Source of the DNA: Nocardiopsis coralli
Lineage (GTDB): Bacteria; Actinomycetota; Actinomycetes; Streptosporangiales; Streptosporangiaceae
Direction: 5' to 3'
DNA: 64,000 nt
Assembly (NCBI RefSeq): GCF_014892575.1
Contig: NZ_JADBGI010000001.1
Span: forward strand, 368,353-432,352
Shown: positions 1 to 8,160 of the stretch, one piece after another
Layout: every line of letters starts with the position of its first letter
Position numbering within the stretch: position 1 is the stretch's first letter
Position numbers and translations under genes: made by a program
Notes under the pieces: model-generated
Told to the model about the DNA's origin: nothing
The model's database searches: none
What the model saw: the letters and a program-made list of their open reading frames with translations, nothing else

Positions 1-347
1 TGGACCCGGCCGCCTTCGCACGCCACTTCCACGAGCGCCTCTTCCACGTCGACCTGAAGGACGTGCGCCGCAACCTGGACGGGCGCAACGGGATCATCGG
101 GTCGCACCTGCCCTTCGGGGACCCGCGCCGGGGCTGGGACTTCGTGTCGGTGGGCCACGGGGAGGTCGACTTCGAAGGGCTCGTGCGGTCCCTGAACGCG
201 ATCGGATACCAGGGGCCCTACTCGGTGGAGTGGGAGGACAGCGGGATGGACCGCATGGTGGGTGCGCCCGACGCCCTGTGGCGGGTGCGCGAGCTGACGC
301 GGATCACCCCGGCGCAGACCTCGTTCGACGCTGCGTTCGCGACCTGA
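1..347 (+). CDS. Sugar phosphate isomerase/epimerase, C-terminal part
   Basis: The reading frame is open from position 3 to a TGA at 345-347, so only the last ~114 residues are inside the window. The segment reads like the end of a xylose-isomerase-like TIM barrel (AP-endonuclease 2 superfamily). A strand ending in HVDLKDV is followed by a loop carrying GHGEVDF, then a closing strand with PYSVEWED. Those charged residues match the usual metal- and sugar-binding positions of the family. The substrate cannot be told from this fragment. It lies 13 bp upstream of the HAD hydrolase gene in the same direction, so the two are probably co-transcribed. Confidence 0.7.
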   Translation, partial: DPAAFARHFHERLFHVDLKDVRRNLDGRNGIIGSHLPFGDPRRGWDFVSVGHGEVDFEGLVRSLNAIGYQGPYSVEWEDSGMDRMVGAPDALWRVRELTRITPAQTSFDAAFAT

Positions 348-360
348 GAGGGGAACCCAC

Positions 361-960
361 GTGCACACGGTGATCTTCGACTACGCCGAGGTCCTCGCCC
401 ACACGCGGGCGCCGGACGTGGCCGACCGGTTCCTCGACCTCGCGGAGGTCGGGGAGGAGCGGTTCTGGCACGCCTGGTGGCGCCACCGGTGGGCGTACAA
501 CCTGGGCGGGAGCGCCGATGAGTTCTGGTCGGCGGTCTCCGAGGAGCTGGGGGCCGGTTGGGACGACGCCACGCGGCACCAACTGTGGGCCACCGACATG
601 GCGGGCTGCCTGCGTCCCCTGCCCGAGACGTTGCGGGTGGTGCAGGAGCTCGCCGACCGGGGCGTGCGCCTGGCTCTGTTGTCGGACGCACCGGCCGACC
701 TGGCCGAGCTGTTGCGGCGGTCGCCCGCCCTGGCGCCGTTCGAGTCCCTGTACTTCAGCTGCGACCTGGGGGTGTGCAAACCCGACCCGAACGCCTTCGA
801 GCAGGTCCTGGCCGACCTGGGCGCTCCGGCGGAGGGGACCTGGTTCATCGACGACCGGGGCTCCAACGTGGATGCGGCCCGTGCGTTGGGGCTGCGGGGG
901 CACCGGTTCGAGGACGCCGACGCCCTCCGGTCGGACCTGGACCCGGTCCTGGCAGGGTGA
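361..960 (+). CDS. HAD-superfamily (IA-type) hydrolase
   Basis: A 199-residue haloacid-dehalogenase-fold protein, probably a small-molecule phosphatase. Motif I is D7-Y-A-E-V, with the nucleophile Asp kept and the usual second Asp replaced by Ala, as in HAD members that carry D-x-G-x-V. Motif II Ser is S108 (LLSDA), motif III Lys is K140 (CKPDP), and motif IV is D164-D165 (FIDDRGSN). The start is GTG with GAGGGG about 7 nt upstream. The loss of the second motif-I Asp, normally the general acid, makes the exact chemistry uncertain. It follows the isomerase-like gene by 13 bp, which suggests a sugar-phosphate context. Confidence 0.8.
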   Translation: MHTVIFDYAEVLAHTRAPDVADRFLDLAEVGEERFWHAWWRHRWAYNLGGSADEFWSAVSEELGAGWDDATRHQLWATDMAGCLRPLPETLRVVQELADRGVRLALLSDAPADLAELLRRSPALAPFESLYFSCDLGVCKPDPNAFEQVLADLGAPAEGTWFIDDRGSNVDAARALGLRGHRFEDADALRSDLDPVLAG

Positions 961-1213
961 GCGGCGCGCCCCGCGGCGCCGCGGGGCGCTCGGAGCAGTA
1001 CTCCGCGGCTTGCCGCGGGCTCGACCACAGCGAAGGAACAGGAACGCCGACACACAGCACGGGCTCGGGAACGGGGCCGGGCCAGAACTCAGGCGCGCGA
1101 AGCGCGCCCTCAACGGGCCCAGACGCTGCGAACCACTCGGACGCGCGGAATGAGCCCAGGCACCGGGCACGGAGCCGGAGGCTCCTACGGCCCTGGCCGG
1201 GTGAGCGGCCGGT
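961..1213. other. Hairpin-rich gap between convergent HAD gene and ruvC
   Basis: No gene is visible. The gap holds four inverted repeats: a perfect 24-bp palindrome at 966-989 directly after the HAD stop codon, CCGCGGC-tt-GCCGCGG at 1003-1018, GGCGCGC-gaa-GCGCGCC at 1092-1108, and GGAGCC-gga-GGCTCC at 1171-1185. The first could serve as a terminator for the HAD gene. The last ones lie just past the end of ruvC on the other strand. None is followed by a clear T run. Confidence 0.55.
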
Positions 1214-1762
1214 TCAGGCCCGCCGGGCCCGGCGGGCCAGCTCGACCTTGCGCGCGAAGTCCTGCTGGGCCTGGGCGACCCGGGCCTTGGCCCCGCCCCG
1301 CCAGATGTGGCAGATGGCCAGGGCGACCGCGTCCGCGGCGTCGGCGGGCTTGGGCGGTGCGTCGAGGCGGAGGATGCGCGCCACCATGGTGCCCATCTGC
1401 TTCTTGTCGGCGCGGCCGCTGCCGGTGATGGCGGCCTTGGCCTCGCTGGGTGTGTGCAGCACCACGGGCAGGCCGCGGCGGGCGGCGCACACCAGCGCGA
1501 TCCCGCTGGCCTGTGCGGTGCCCATGACCGTGCTCAGGTTGTGCTGGGCGAAGACCCGCTCGACCGCCACGGCGTCCGGTCGGTGTTCGTCGAGCCAGGC
1601 GTCGATGCCGCGTTCGATCGCCACGAGCCGGTCGGGAAGGTCCTGGTCGGCGGCGGTACGCACCGTGTCGGCGCCGAGCAGCGACAGCGGGCGGCCGATG
1701 GCCCCCTCGACGGCCCCGACACCGCACCGGGTCAGTCCGGGGTCGATCCCCACCACGCGCAC
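1214..1762 (-). CDS. ruvC: Crossover junction endodeoxyribonuclease RuvC
   Basis: A 182-residue Holliday-junction resolvase that cuts four-way junctions with RuvAB during recombinational repair. All four acidic catalytic residues are visible: D7 in GIDPG, E68 in VAVERVF, and D141 and D144 in ADAADAVAL. These match D7, E66, D138 and D141 of the E. coli enzyme. I chose the GTG at 1762 because it puts the family motif at the N-terminus and has GAGAAGG about 9 nt upstream. The frame stays open further upstream, but that extension is non-homologous. Here ruvC is parted from yebC by about 3.4 kb, and no ruvA follows within the window. Confidence 0.93.
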   Translation of the reverse strand: MRVVGIDPGLTRCGVGAVEGAIGRPLSLLGADTVRTAADQDLPDRLVAIERGIDAWLDEHRPDAVAVERVFAQHNLSTVMGTAQASGIALVCAARRGLPVVLHTPSEAKAAITGSGRADKKQMGTMVARILRLDAPPKPADAADAVALAICHIWRGGAKARVAQAQQDFARKVELARRARRA

Positions 1763-1856
1763 AGGCCCCACCCTTCTCGCACCTCTGTTCGCCCGCCACC
1801 CTAACGCGGCGCGTGTCGGTGCGGGCGCGGGCACGGGAGGCCGCCAGCATGGGGCC

Positions 1857-2282
1857 ATGAGCTCACTCGACGACCCGCGCGTACGGGACTTCCTCCAGCA
1901 CGGCACACGCACCGCCAAGGTCGCCTACACCAGCGGCGACGGCCGTCCTCTGGTCGCACCCGTCTGGTTCGTGCTCGACGGCCCCGACCTGGTCTTCAAC
2001 ACGGGCGTGGAGAGCGCGAAGGGCCGCTCGTTCGCGCGCGACCCGCGGCTGGCCCTGTCCGTGGACCTGGAGGAGCCCCCGTTCGGGTTCGTGCAGGTCC
2101 AGGGTGAGGCACAGCTGACGGAGGACCCGGCCGAGCTGCTGCGCACCGCCACCGAGATCGCCGCCCGCTACATGGGACGCGACCGCGCCGAGGAGTTCGG
2201 CCGGCGCAACGGGGTCCCCGGCGAGATGGTGGTGCGGGTGCGCCCGACCAAGGTCATCGCCGAGATGGACATGGTCGCCTGA
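1857..2282 (+). CDS. PPOX-class flavin/F420-dependent oxidoreductase
   Basis: A 141-residue split-barrel protein of the pyridoxamine-5'-phosphate oxidase-like superfamily, resembling the small actinobacterial F420/FMN-dependent members (Rv1155-like). Typical features are the N-terminal segment [14 protein letters not shown], a strand with PVWFVLDG, and a basic segment [15 protein letters not shown] that would face the cofactor phosphate. Such proteins reduce or bind flavin-like cofactors, and the substrate is unknown here. The frame is open far upstream, but homology starts at the ATG at 1857. It is divergent from ruvC across a 94-bp gap and convergent with the LysR gene. Confidence 0.8.
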   Translation: MSSLDDPRVRDFLQHGTRTAKVAYTSGDGRPLVAPVWFVLDGPDLVFNTGVESAKGRSFARDPRLALSVDLEEPPFGFVQVQGEAQLTEDPAELLRTATEIAARYMGRDRAEEFGRRNGVPGEMVVRVRPTKVIAEMDMVA

Positions 2283-2309
2283 CCACTCCCCCGGTCCGCC
2301 GCCGCCCCG

Positions 2310-3191
2310 TCAGGCGGGCGCGCCGGTGGCGTGCTCGACGAAGGCGCGGGCGGCGGCGGTGAGCGGACCCTTGCGGCTGATCAGCGACACGTGCAGGTGG
2401 TCGGTGGGGTCCAGGTCCAGGGCCAGCGCCCCGGAGCGTTCGGCCAGCCCCCGCCAGGCGTCGGTGACCACCGCGTACCCGGCCCCGTCCAGCACCAGCG
2501 GCAGCAGCGAGACCCGGTGCTCGGTCTCCACCGCGATGCGGGCGTCCAACCCCTGGTCGAGCAGCCGGTCGACGAAGCGGCGCATCCCCGATCCCCGGTG
2601 TCCGACGATGAGCCGGTGCCCCGCCAGGTCGGCGACGGGCACCGCTTCCCCGGGCGGGAAGGGCCCGTCGGCCGGGGCGAGCAGCACGAACGCCTGCCTG
2701 GTGAGCGGATGCACCCGCACCTCGGTCTCGGCGGCCGGACCGTCGGTGGCCACGACCCCCAGCTCGCAGGCGCCGGTGCGGACCATCTGCACGGCGTCCC
2801 GGTCGGTGAGCGCGCCCCTCAGTGAGACCGAGACACCCGGATGCCGCTCGGTGAAACCCGCGATGAGCCCGGTCAGGGGTTCGATGGCCTGCGTCCCCAG
2901 GGTCGCCAGGTCCACGCGTCCGGTGTGCAGGCCCTGAACCGACTCCACGGCCGAACGGGCCAGGTCGAGGCCGCGCACCGCCTCGCGTGCGGGCGCGACG
3001 AGGGCGCGTCCGGCCTCGGTGAGCACGACCCGGCGACCGATGCGGTGGAACAGGTCGCTGCGCAGGTCGCGTTCGAGTGTGCGCAACGACTGCGAGAGCG
3101 AGGGCTGGGACAGGTGCAGGGCCGCGGCCGCACGGCCCACCCCGCCGTGGTCGACGACGGCGAGGAAGTACTCCAGTTGCCGCACGTCCAC
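2310..3191 (-). CDS. LysR-family transcriptional regulator
   Basis: A 293-residue regulator. Residues 1-60 form the winged helix-turn-helix (RQLEYFLAVVDHGG, LSQPSLSQSLRTLE, LFHRIGRRVVLTEAG), and the rest is the periplasmic-binding-like effector domain starting near VDLATLGTQAIEPL. The start is GTG at 3191 with GAGGGGAG upstream. It is divergent from the dehydrogenase gene at 3359 across a 167-bp gap, the classic arrangement for a LysR protein controlling its neighbour, so I infer that it regulates that gene in response to a dicarboxylate such as tartrate or malate. Confidence 0.9.
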   Translation of the reverse strand: MDVRQLEYFLAVVDHGGVGRAAAALHLSQPSLSQSLRTLERDLRSDLFHRIGRRVVLTEAGRALVAPAREAVRGLDLARSAVESVQGLHTGRVDLATLGTQAIEPLTGLIAGFTERHPGVSVSLRGALTDRDAVQMVRTGACELGVVATDGPAAETEVRVHPLTRQAFVLLAPADGPFPPGEAVPVADLAGHRLIVGHRGSGMRRFVDRLLDQGLDARIAVETEHRVSLLPLVLDGAGYAVVTDAWRGLAERSGALALDLDPTDHLHVSLISRKGPLTAAARAFVEHATGAPA

Positions 3192-3358
3192 CCGGTCGCT
3201 CCCCTCGTGCCGCCGATGCCCCGGACCTCCTCATAAGTCCGGCCTATCAACGTTATCGGGAACCGGTCTTGGACACCGCCCGCCCCGGCCTGCTGTGATC
3301 GTGCACTGCCCCGCCCCCCGTGATCCCGCCCCATCCCCAGCACGAGCCAGGAGAGAAC
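3192..3358. promoter_or_regulatory. Divergent promoter region with LysR-type dyad
   Basis: The gap between the LysR and dehydrogenase starts holds an imperfect dyad at 3233-3247, ATAAG-N5-CCTAT, which fits the T-N11-A core of LysR sites. A second AT-containing dyad centred on AACGTT follows at about 3245-3257. The placement between divergent genes supports an operator. Binding itself is inference. Confidence 0.45.
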
Positions 3359-4417
3359 ATGAAGCGCTACCGCATCGCCGAGATCCCCGGGGACGGGATC
3401 GGCGCAGAGGTCCTCGCCCCCGCGACCGCTGCGGTGGACCGGGTCGCCCGGCACCACGGGTTCGCCGTGGAGTACGACGAGTTCGACTGGTCGTGCGAGC
3501 GCTACGCCCACACCGGCGCGATGATGCCCGAGGACGGCCTGGACCGGATCCGCCACCACGACGCGATCCTGCTCGGCGCGGTCGGCTGGCCCGGGGTGCC
3601 CGACCACGTGTCCCTGTGGGGGCTGCTCATCCCGATCCGGCGCGAGTTCCACCAGTACGTGAACCTGCGGCCCATCACGGTGCTCGAGGGTGTGCCCAGC
3701 CCGGTGACCGCCGCCCGTCCGGGTGAGGTCGACTTCGTGGTGGTGCGCGAGAACAACGAGGGTGAGTACTCGGCGGACGGCGGGCGCTACGACCGGGGCA
3801 CGGCCGACGAGCGCGCCGTACAGGAGTCGGTCTTCACTCGCACGGGTGTTGAGCGGGTGCTCTCCTACGCCTTCGACCTGGCCGAACGGAGGGGAGGGCG
3901 CCTGACCTCGGCGACCAAGTCCAACGGGATCGTGCACACGATGCCGTTCTGGGACGAGCTGGTGGCCGAGCGCGCCGCCTCCCACTCCGGTGTGGCCTGG
4001 GACCAGGAGCACATCGACGCGCTCGCGGCCAAGGTCGTGCTCGACCCGGCCCGTTTCGACGTGATCGTGGGCTCGAACCTGTTCGGCGACATCCTCAGCG
4101 ACCTGGCCGCCGCGGTCGCGGGCGGGATCGGCATCGCACCCTCGGCCAACCTGAACCCGGAGCGCGAGTACCCGTCGATGTTCGAACCGGTGCACGGCTC
4201 TGCCCCCGACATCGCCGGCAAGGGGCTCGCCAACCCGCTGGGCGCGCTGTGGTCGGCGTCGATGATGCTGGACCACCTGGGCGAGGCCGAGGCCGGCGGT
4301 CAGCTGCTGGCGGCCGCGCGCGAGGTGCTGGCCGAAGGCACCGTGCGCACCGGTGACCTGGGCGGGAGCGCCTCCACCGACGAGTTCGCCGCCGAGGTCC
4401 TGCGCCGGCTGCCCTGA
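3359..4417 (+). CDS. Tartrate/isopropylmalate-type NAD-dependent dehydrogenase
   Basis: A 352-residue beta-decarboxylating dehydrogenase of the IPMDH/IDH family. It opens with IAEIPGDGIGAEV and has the active-site segments VVRENNEGEYS and TKSNG, the metal site NLFGDILSD and the nucleotide-binding stretch EPVHGSAPDIAGKG. The substrate loop LLGAVGWPGVPDHVSLWGLL matches the tartrate dehydrogenase/decarboxylase (TtuC, DmlA) subgroup rather than LeuB, which points to tartrate or D-malate oxidation. The start is ATG at 3359 with AGGAGAG just upstream. Its divergent LysR neighbour fits an inducible catabolic enzyme. The exact substrate is not certain. Confidence 0.85.
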   Translation: MKRYRIAEIPGDGIGAEVLAPATAAVDRVARHHGFAVEYDEFDWSCERYAHTGAMMPEDGLDRIRHHDAILLGAVGWPGVPDHVSLWGLLIPIRREFHQYVNLRPITVLEGVPSPVTAARPGEVDFVVVRENNEGEYSADGGRYDRGTADERAVQESVFTRTGVERVLSYAFDLAERRGGRLTSATKSNGIVHTMPFWDELVAERAASHSGVAWDQEHIDALAAKVVLDPARFDVIVGSNLFGDILSDLAAAVAGGIGIAPSANLNPEREYPSMFEPVHGSAPDIAGKGLANPLGALWSASMMLDHLGEAEAGGQLLAAAREVLAEGTVRTGDLGGSASTDEFAAEVLRRLP

Positions 4418-4460
4418 CCGCGCGCTCTCCGGTGCCCGCGCGGCTCCCCCGGACAGCACG

Positions 4461-4502
4461 GAGCCCGCCGGTCCGCCCCTCGGGGGGGGCACCGGCGGGC
4501 TC
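4461..4502. terminator. Bidirectional terminator hairpin
   Basis: A perfect 12-bp stem pairs GAGCCCGCCGGT at 4461-4472 with its complement at 4491-4502 around an 18-nt loop. It lies between the convergent dehydrogenase and DUF4282 genes and can end transcription from both sides. Confidence 0.7.
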
Positions 4503-4511
4503 GGGAAGCTC

Positions 4512-4946
4512 CTACATACCGCCCCGGCTGCGGATGGCGGAGAGGTCCTCGCTGATCCGGAAGAGCACGATGAGCGTCTCCATGATGATGCGCGAGAAGA
4601 GCACACCCATGGCGCCGCCGATCAGGGAGAAGACCAGCGTCATGAAACCGCCGAAGCCCTCGTCCACGGCCATCAGGCCGAAGGCGCTGATGATGCCGGT
4701 GAGCGTGCCGAAGGCGATGGCCACGAGCCACAGGATCCAGAAGACCGGGATGACCCGGCTCGTGACGAAGTTCTTGAAGGAGAAGTCGAAGAGCGACCCG
4801 AAGAAACCCGCCCGCGGGGCGGACTGCTGCGGGGGCATGCCACCCGGTCCGCCGGGGCCCGGCTGGTAACCGTAGCCGCCCTGGTAGGGCTGCTGGTGGC
4901 CGTAGTACTGCGACGGGTCGTAGGGCTGTTCCGGGGGGTTGCTCAT
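4512..4946 (-). CDS. DUF4282-domain membrane protein
   Basis: A 144-residue protein. Residues 1-45 are rich in Pro, Gly, Gln and Tyr (YGHQQPYQGGYGYQ) and likely disordered. The DUF4282 core begins at FFGSLFDFSFKNFVT and holds two hydrophobic segments, about 62-88 and 98-122, followed by a cytoplasmic-looking tail ISEDLSAIRSR. The function of the family is unknown. It is transcribed in the same direction as yebC, 172 bp downstream of it. Confidence 0.8.
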   Translation of the reverse strand: MSNPPEQPYDPSQYYGHQQPYQGGYGYQPGPGGPGGMPPQQSAPRAGFFGSLFDFSFKNFVTSRVIPVFWILWLVAIAFGTLTGIISAFGLMAVDEGFGGFMTLVFSLIGGAMGVLFSRIIMETLIVLFRISEDLSAIRSRGGM

Positions 4947-5118
4947 GGGCTGGTCCTCGTCAACTGTCGTGGATGGGGGTCCACACGGGGGAACGCCGCG
5001 TGTGGTCGGCAGTTGAGTACTCTACCGACTCGGCGTGCACCCCGGGTGACGCGGCCCCGGTGAGCGCCCCTGCCGGACCGGGTGGAGCCCCCGCGGCCGG
5101 GGACACCACCCGTGGGCA

Positions 5119-5865
5119 TCACAGCTCGGCCAGGACCTCGGCCGGGAAGTCGGCGTTGGTGAAGACGTTCTGCACGTCGTCGGCGTCCTCGAGAGCGTCC
5201 ACGACCCGCAGAACCTTCCTGCCGGTCTCGGCGTCGACGGGGACCTCGACGCTGGGGAGCCAGTTGGTGTCGGCGGAGTCGTACTCGATCCCCGCCTCCT
5301 GCAGGGCCTTGCGCACGTCGACCACGTCGCTCGCCTCGGAGATGACCTCGAAGGACTCACCGAGGTCGCGGACCTCCTCGCCACCGGCCTCCACCACGGC
5401 GAGGGTGATGTCGTCCTCGCTGGTGTTCTCCTTGGGGACGATGACGACGCCCTTGCGGGTGAACAGGTACGACACGGAACCGGCGTCGCCCATGCTGCCG
5501 CCGTTGCGCGTGACGGCCGTGCGCACGTCGGAGGCGGCGCGGTTGCGGTTGTCGGTCAGGCACTCGACGAGCATCGCGACACCGCCGGGGGCGTAACCCT
5601 CGTACATGATGGTCTGCCACTCGGCGCCGCCGGCCTCCTCGCCGGAACCGCGCTTGCGGGCACGCTCGATGTTGTCGGCCGGCACCGAGTTCTTGCGCGC
5701 CTTCTGCATGGCGTCGTAGAGCGTCGGGTTGCCCTCCGGGTCCCCGCCACCGGTCCGGGCTGCCACCTCGATGTTCTTGACCAGCTTGGCGAAGAGCTTG
5801 CCGCGCTTGGCGTCGATGACGGCTTTCTTGTGCTTGGTGGTGGCCCACTTGGAGTGGCCGCTCAT
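5119..5865 (-). CDS. yebC: YebC/PmpR-family protein (TACO1 family)
   Basis: A 248-residue protein with the hallmark N-terminus [23 protein letters not shown] and the three-domain architecture of the family. Members were first described as transcription regulators, and some have been linked to translation of difficult peptide sequences. Full family length suggests an intact gene. The ATG overlaps the pdxT stop codon in an ATGA tetranucleotide, which implies translational coupling, with GAAAGGA acting as the ribosome binding site inside the end of pdxT. In many actinomycetes ruvC follows directly, but here it does not. Confidence 0.93.
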   Translation of the reverse strand: MSGHSKWATTKHKKAVIDAKRGKLFAKLVKNIEVAARTGGGDPEGNPTLYDAMQKARKNSVPADNIERARKRGSGEEAGGAEWQTIMYEGYAPGGVAMLVECLTDNRNRAASDVRTAVTRNGGSMGDAGSVSYLFTRKGVVIVPKENTSEDDITLAVVEAGGEEVRDLGESFEVISEASDVVDVRKALQEAGIEYDSADTNWLPSVEVPVDAETGRKVLRVVDALEDADDVQNVFTNADFPAEVLAEL

Positions 5866-6467
5866 GAGAGTCCTTTCGCGATGTCGACGAAGAGCCGGTG
5901 CACGCGCGCGTCGCCGGTGAGTTCGGGGTGGAAGGACGTCGCCATCAGGCCGCCCTGTCGTACGGCGACGATCCTACCGGGCCCTTCCTCGGCGGGGAGG
6001 CGACCGAGCACGGTGACGGCCGTACCGACCGATTCGACCCAGGGGGCCCGGATGAAGACCGCGTCGAAGGGGTCCTCACCGATGCCGTCGAGGCGGACCG
6101 CGGTCTCGAAGGAGTCCGACTGTCGCCCGAACGCGTTGCGGCGCACCGTCATGTCGATGCCGCCGACGGTGGTCTGGTCGGCCGCGCCCCCGAGAACACG
6201 GTCGGACAGCATGATCATTCCCGCGCAGGTGCCCAGAACCGGCATGCCTGCGGCGATCCGCGCCCGCAGCGGCTCGACCAGACCGTACCTGACGGCGAGT
6301 TTGCCCATGGTCGTCGATTCGCCGCCGGGCACGACCAGCGCGTCGACGGCCTCCAGGTGCTCGGGGGCGAGCACCTTGGCGGTGCGCGCCCCCAACCCGT
6401 CCAGCACGTCGCGGTGCTCGGCGGTGTCGCCCTGGAGTGCGAGGACCCCGATGGTGGGCGGTGTCAC
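5862..6467 (-). CDS. pdxT: Pyridoxal 5'-phosphate synthase glutaminase subunit PdxT
   Basis: A 201-residue class-I glutamine amidotransferase that releases ammonia from glutamine for PdxS in the R5P-dependent PLP pathway. Visible features are the IGVLALQGD start, the oxyanion segment PGGEST at 48-53, the nucleophile Cys81 in GTCAGMI, and the His/Glu pair in SFHPELTGD (His180, Glu182). The GTG start at 6467 is supported by GGGGG about 7 nt upstream and by homology. The longer open frame upstream is a shadow of pdxS. The gene starts 16 bp after pdxS ends and overlaps yebC by 4 nt, so pdxS-pdxT-yebC form an operon. Confidence 0.95.
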   Translation of the reverse strand: MTPPTIGVLALQGDTAEHRDVLDGLGARTAKVLAPEHLEAVDALVVPGGESTTMGKLAVRYGLVEPLRARIAAGMPVLGTCAGMIMLSDRVLGGAADQTTVGGIDMTVRRNAFGRQSDSFETAVRLDGIGEDPFDAVFIRAPWVESVGTAVTVLGRLPAEEGPGRIVAVRQGGLMATSFHPELTGDARVHRLFVDIAKGLS

Positions 6468-6483
6468 TGCGCTGCCCCCACCG

Positions 6484-7395
6484 TCACCAGCCGCGGCCGG
6501 CGTAGCGCTCGGCCTCGGGCAGCTCGTCGACGTTGATCCCGACCATGGCGTCGCCCAGGCCGCGGGAGACGCGGGCGATGACGGAGGGGTCCTCGTAGTG
6601 GAGGGTGGCCTGCACGATGGCGTCGGCGCGCTTGGCCGGGTCGCCGGACTTGAAGATGCCGGACCCGACGAAGACGCTCTCCGCGCCGAGTTGGCGCATG
6701 AGGGCGGCGTCGGCGGGGGTGGCCACACCGCCGGCGGAGAACAGCGGCACGGGCAGGCGGCCGGCGCGGGCGACCTCGGCGACCAGGTCGTGCGGGGCGC
6801 GGAGCTCCTTGGCGGCACCGAAGAGCTCGGCGGCGTCGAGGGTGCCCAGGCGCTTGATGTCGGAGACCAGCGACCGCATGTGGCGGGTGGCCTCGACGAC
6901 GTTGCCGGTCCCGGCCTCGCCCTTGGACCGGATCATGGCCGCGCCCTCGGCGATGCGGCGCAGGGCCTCGCCGAGGTTGGTGGCGCCGCAGACGAAGGGC
7001 ACGGTGAAGGCCCACTTGTCGATGTGGTGGGCCTCGTCGGCGGGGGTGAGGACCTCGGACTCGTCGACGAAGTCGACACCGAGGGACTCCAGGACCTGGG
7101 CCTCGACGAAGTGCCCGATGCGGGCCTTGGCCATGACCGGGATGGACACGGCGGACGTGATGCCGTCGATCATGTCGGGGTCGGACATACGGGCGACGCC
7201 GCCGTCCTTGCGGATGTCGGCGGGGACGCGCTCGAGCGCCATGACGGCCACGGCACCGGCGTCCTCGGCGATGCGGGCCTGTTCGGGGGTGACGACGTCC
7301 ATGATGACGCCGTTCTTGAGCTGTTCGGCCATGCCCCGCTTGACACGCTGGGTACCGACGGCGTTGTCGGCCGTGCTGCTTGCGTTGTTGACCAC
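6484..7395 (-). CDS. pdxS: Pyridoxal 5'-phosphate synthase lyase subunit PdxS
   Basis: A 303-residue TIM-barrel synthase that makes PLP from ribose 5-phosphate, glyceraldehyde 3-phosphate and ammonia. The sequence is strongly conserved: [19 protein letters not shown], the catalytic lysine segment [12 protein letters not shown], the second lysine segment [10 protein letters not shown], and the phosphate loop [15 protein letters not shown]. The GTG at 7395 gives an N-terminal extension of about 21 residues before the conserved MAEQL, similar to other actinobacterial PdxS proteins. The subunits form a dodecamer with PdxT bound outside. Confidence 0.96.
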   Translation of the reverse strand: MVNNASSTADNAVGTQRVKRGMAEQLKNGVIMDVVTPEQARIAEDAGAVAVMALERVPADIRKDGGVARMSDPDMIDGITSAVSIPVMAKARIGHFVEAQVLESLGVDFVDESEVLTPADEAHHIDKWAFTVPFVCGATNLGEALRRIAEGAAMIRSKGEAGTGNVVEATRHMRSLVSDIKRLGTLDAAELFGAAKELRAPHDLVAEVARAGRLPVPLFSAGGVATPADAALMRQLGAESVFVGSGIFKSGDPAKRADAIVQATLHYEDPSVIARVSRGLGDAMVGINVDELPEAERYAGRGW

Positions 7396-7630
7396 GGTGG
7401 TGGGATCCCGTCTCTTCGTCGACAGTGGGCCCGGGCTGCGGGTACACGGGCGTACCTCGTGTCCCGGTCCCGGGTCTACCAGCGCCCCACATTAGTCACC
7501 CCGTTCGCCCGGAGTGTCCTCGGGATCGGTGTTTATGCCGGTAACACTGCTCCCACCCACATCCGGGCCGGTGGATGCCCCTCCGTCGTCCCCGGCGCAG
7601 GGTGCCGCCGGCGCCCGTCGTTCGGGCGGT

Positions 7631-8143
7631 CTACGGCCGCCCGGTGCGGGGCGGGTGGTCGTCCATCTCGAAGAAGTCCGGCAGGGCGGCGCTGCCCGCC
7701 AGGCGCAGGCCGCGCACCAGGCGCGACCGGCGGGCCCTTCGGGTGTCGGCGACGGCGTCGTTGTGGAACGTGCGGGCCAGGTGCACGCCCTTGGCGGACC
7801 CGGTGATCTCACGCAGGAAGGGGGCCGCCGCCTCCGGAAGCCCGGTGCGTTCCAGTTCCCGCCGCAGTGCGATCGAGAGGCGGCTCTCCAGGAACTCGCG
7901 TTCGTGGGCCCCCGCCCGGCGCGCGGCGGTGGCGGCCGCGGCCAGGTCCCGGGCGGCATCCGGGTCGAGCACGTCGGCGGCGGCGAGGTCGAGCACCGCG
8001 GCGCCCCGGCGCAGCAGCGCGGCGTCCAACGCGGCCCAGGAGGTCTCGACCCGGTGGTGGAGCCGGTCCAGGCGTGTGGCACGCCAGGACAGGTAGAACC
8101 CGGCCAGCACCAGGACCAGGACGATCGCGGCCGCCACGCCCAC
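7631..8143 (-). CDS. Membrane-anchored protein of the PIM/pdx cluster, unknown function
   Basis: A 170-residue protein with one N-terminal hydrophobic segment (residues 4-18) and a helical remainder. The stretch RLHHRVETSWAALDAALLRRGAAVLDL recalls the start of the LemA fold, but the match is weak. A protein of this size and topology occurs at the same place between pimA and pdxS in other actinomycetes, so it is a conserved cluster member rather than a chance frame. The start is GTG at 8143, 17 bp after the pimA stop. The role is unknown; a link to envelope lipid metabolism is inference from context only. Confidence 0.7.
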   Translation of the reverse strand: MGVAAAIVLVLVLAGFYLSWRATRLDRLHHRVETSWAALDAALLRRGAAVLDLAAADVLDPDAARDLAAAATAARRAGAHEREFLESRLSIALRRELERTGLPEAAAPFLREITGSAKGVHLARTFHNDAVADTRRARRSRLVRGLRLAGSAALPDFFEMDDHPPRTGRP

Positions 8144-8160
8144 GAGGGCGGCGTCCCCGC

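Noticed and set aside
558..2282. One long plus-strand frame joining the HAD region to the PPOX gene
   Set aside because: Only the part from 1857 has homology and a start context. The upstream part is a shadow of the HAD and ruvC genes.
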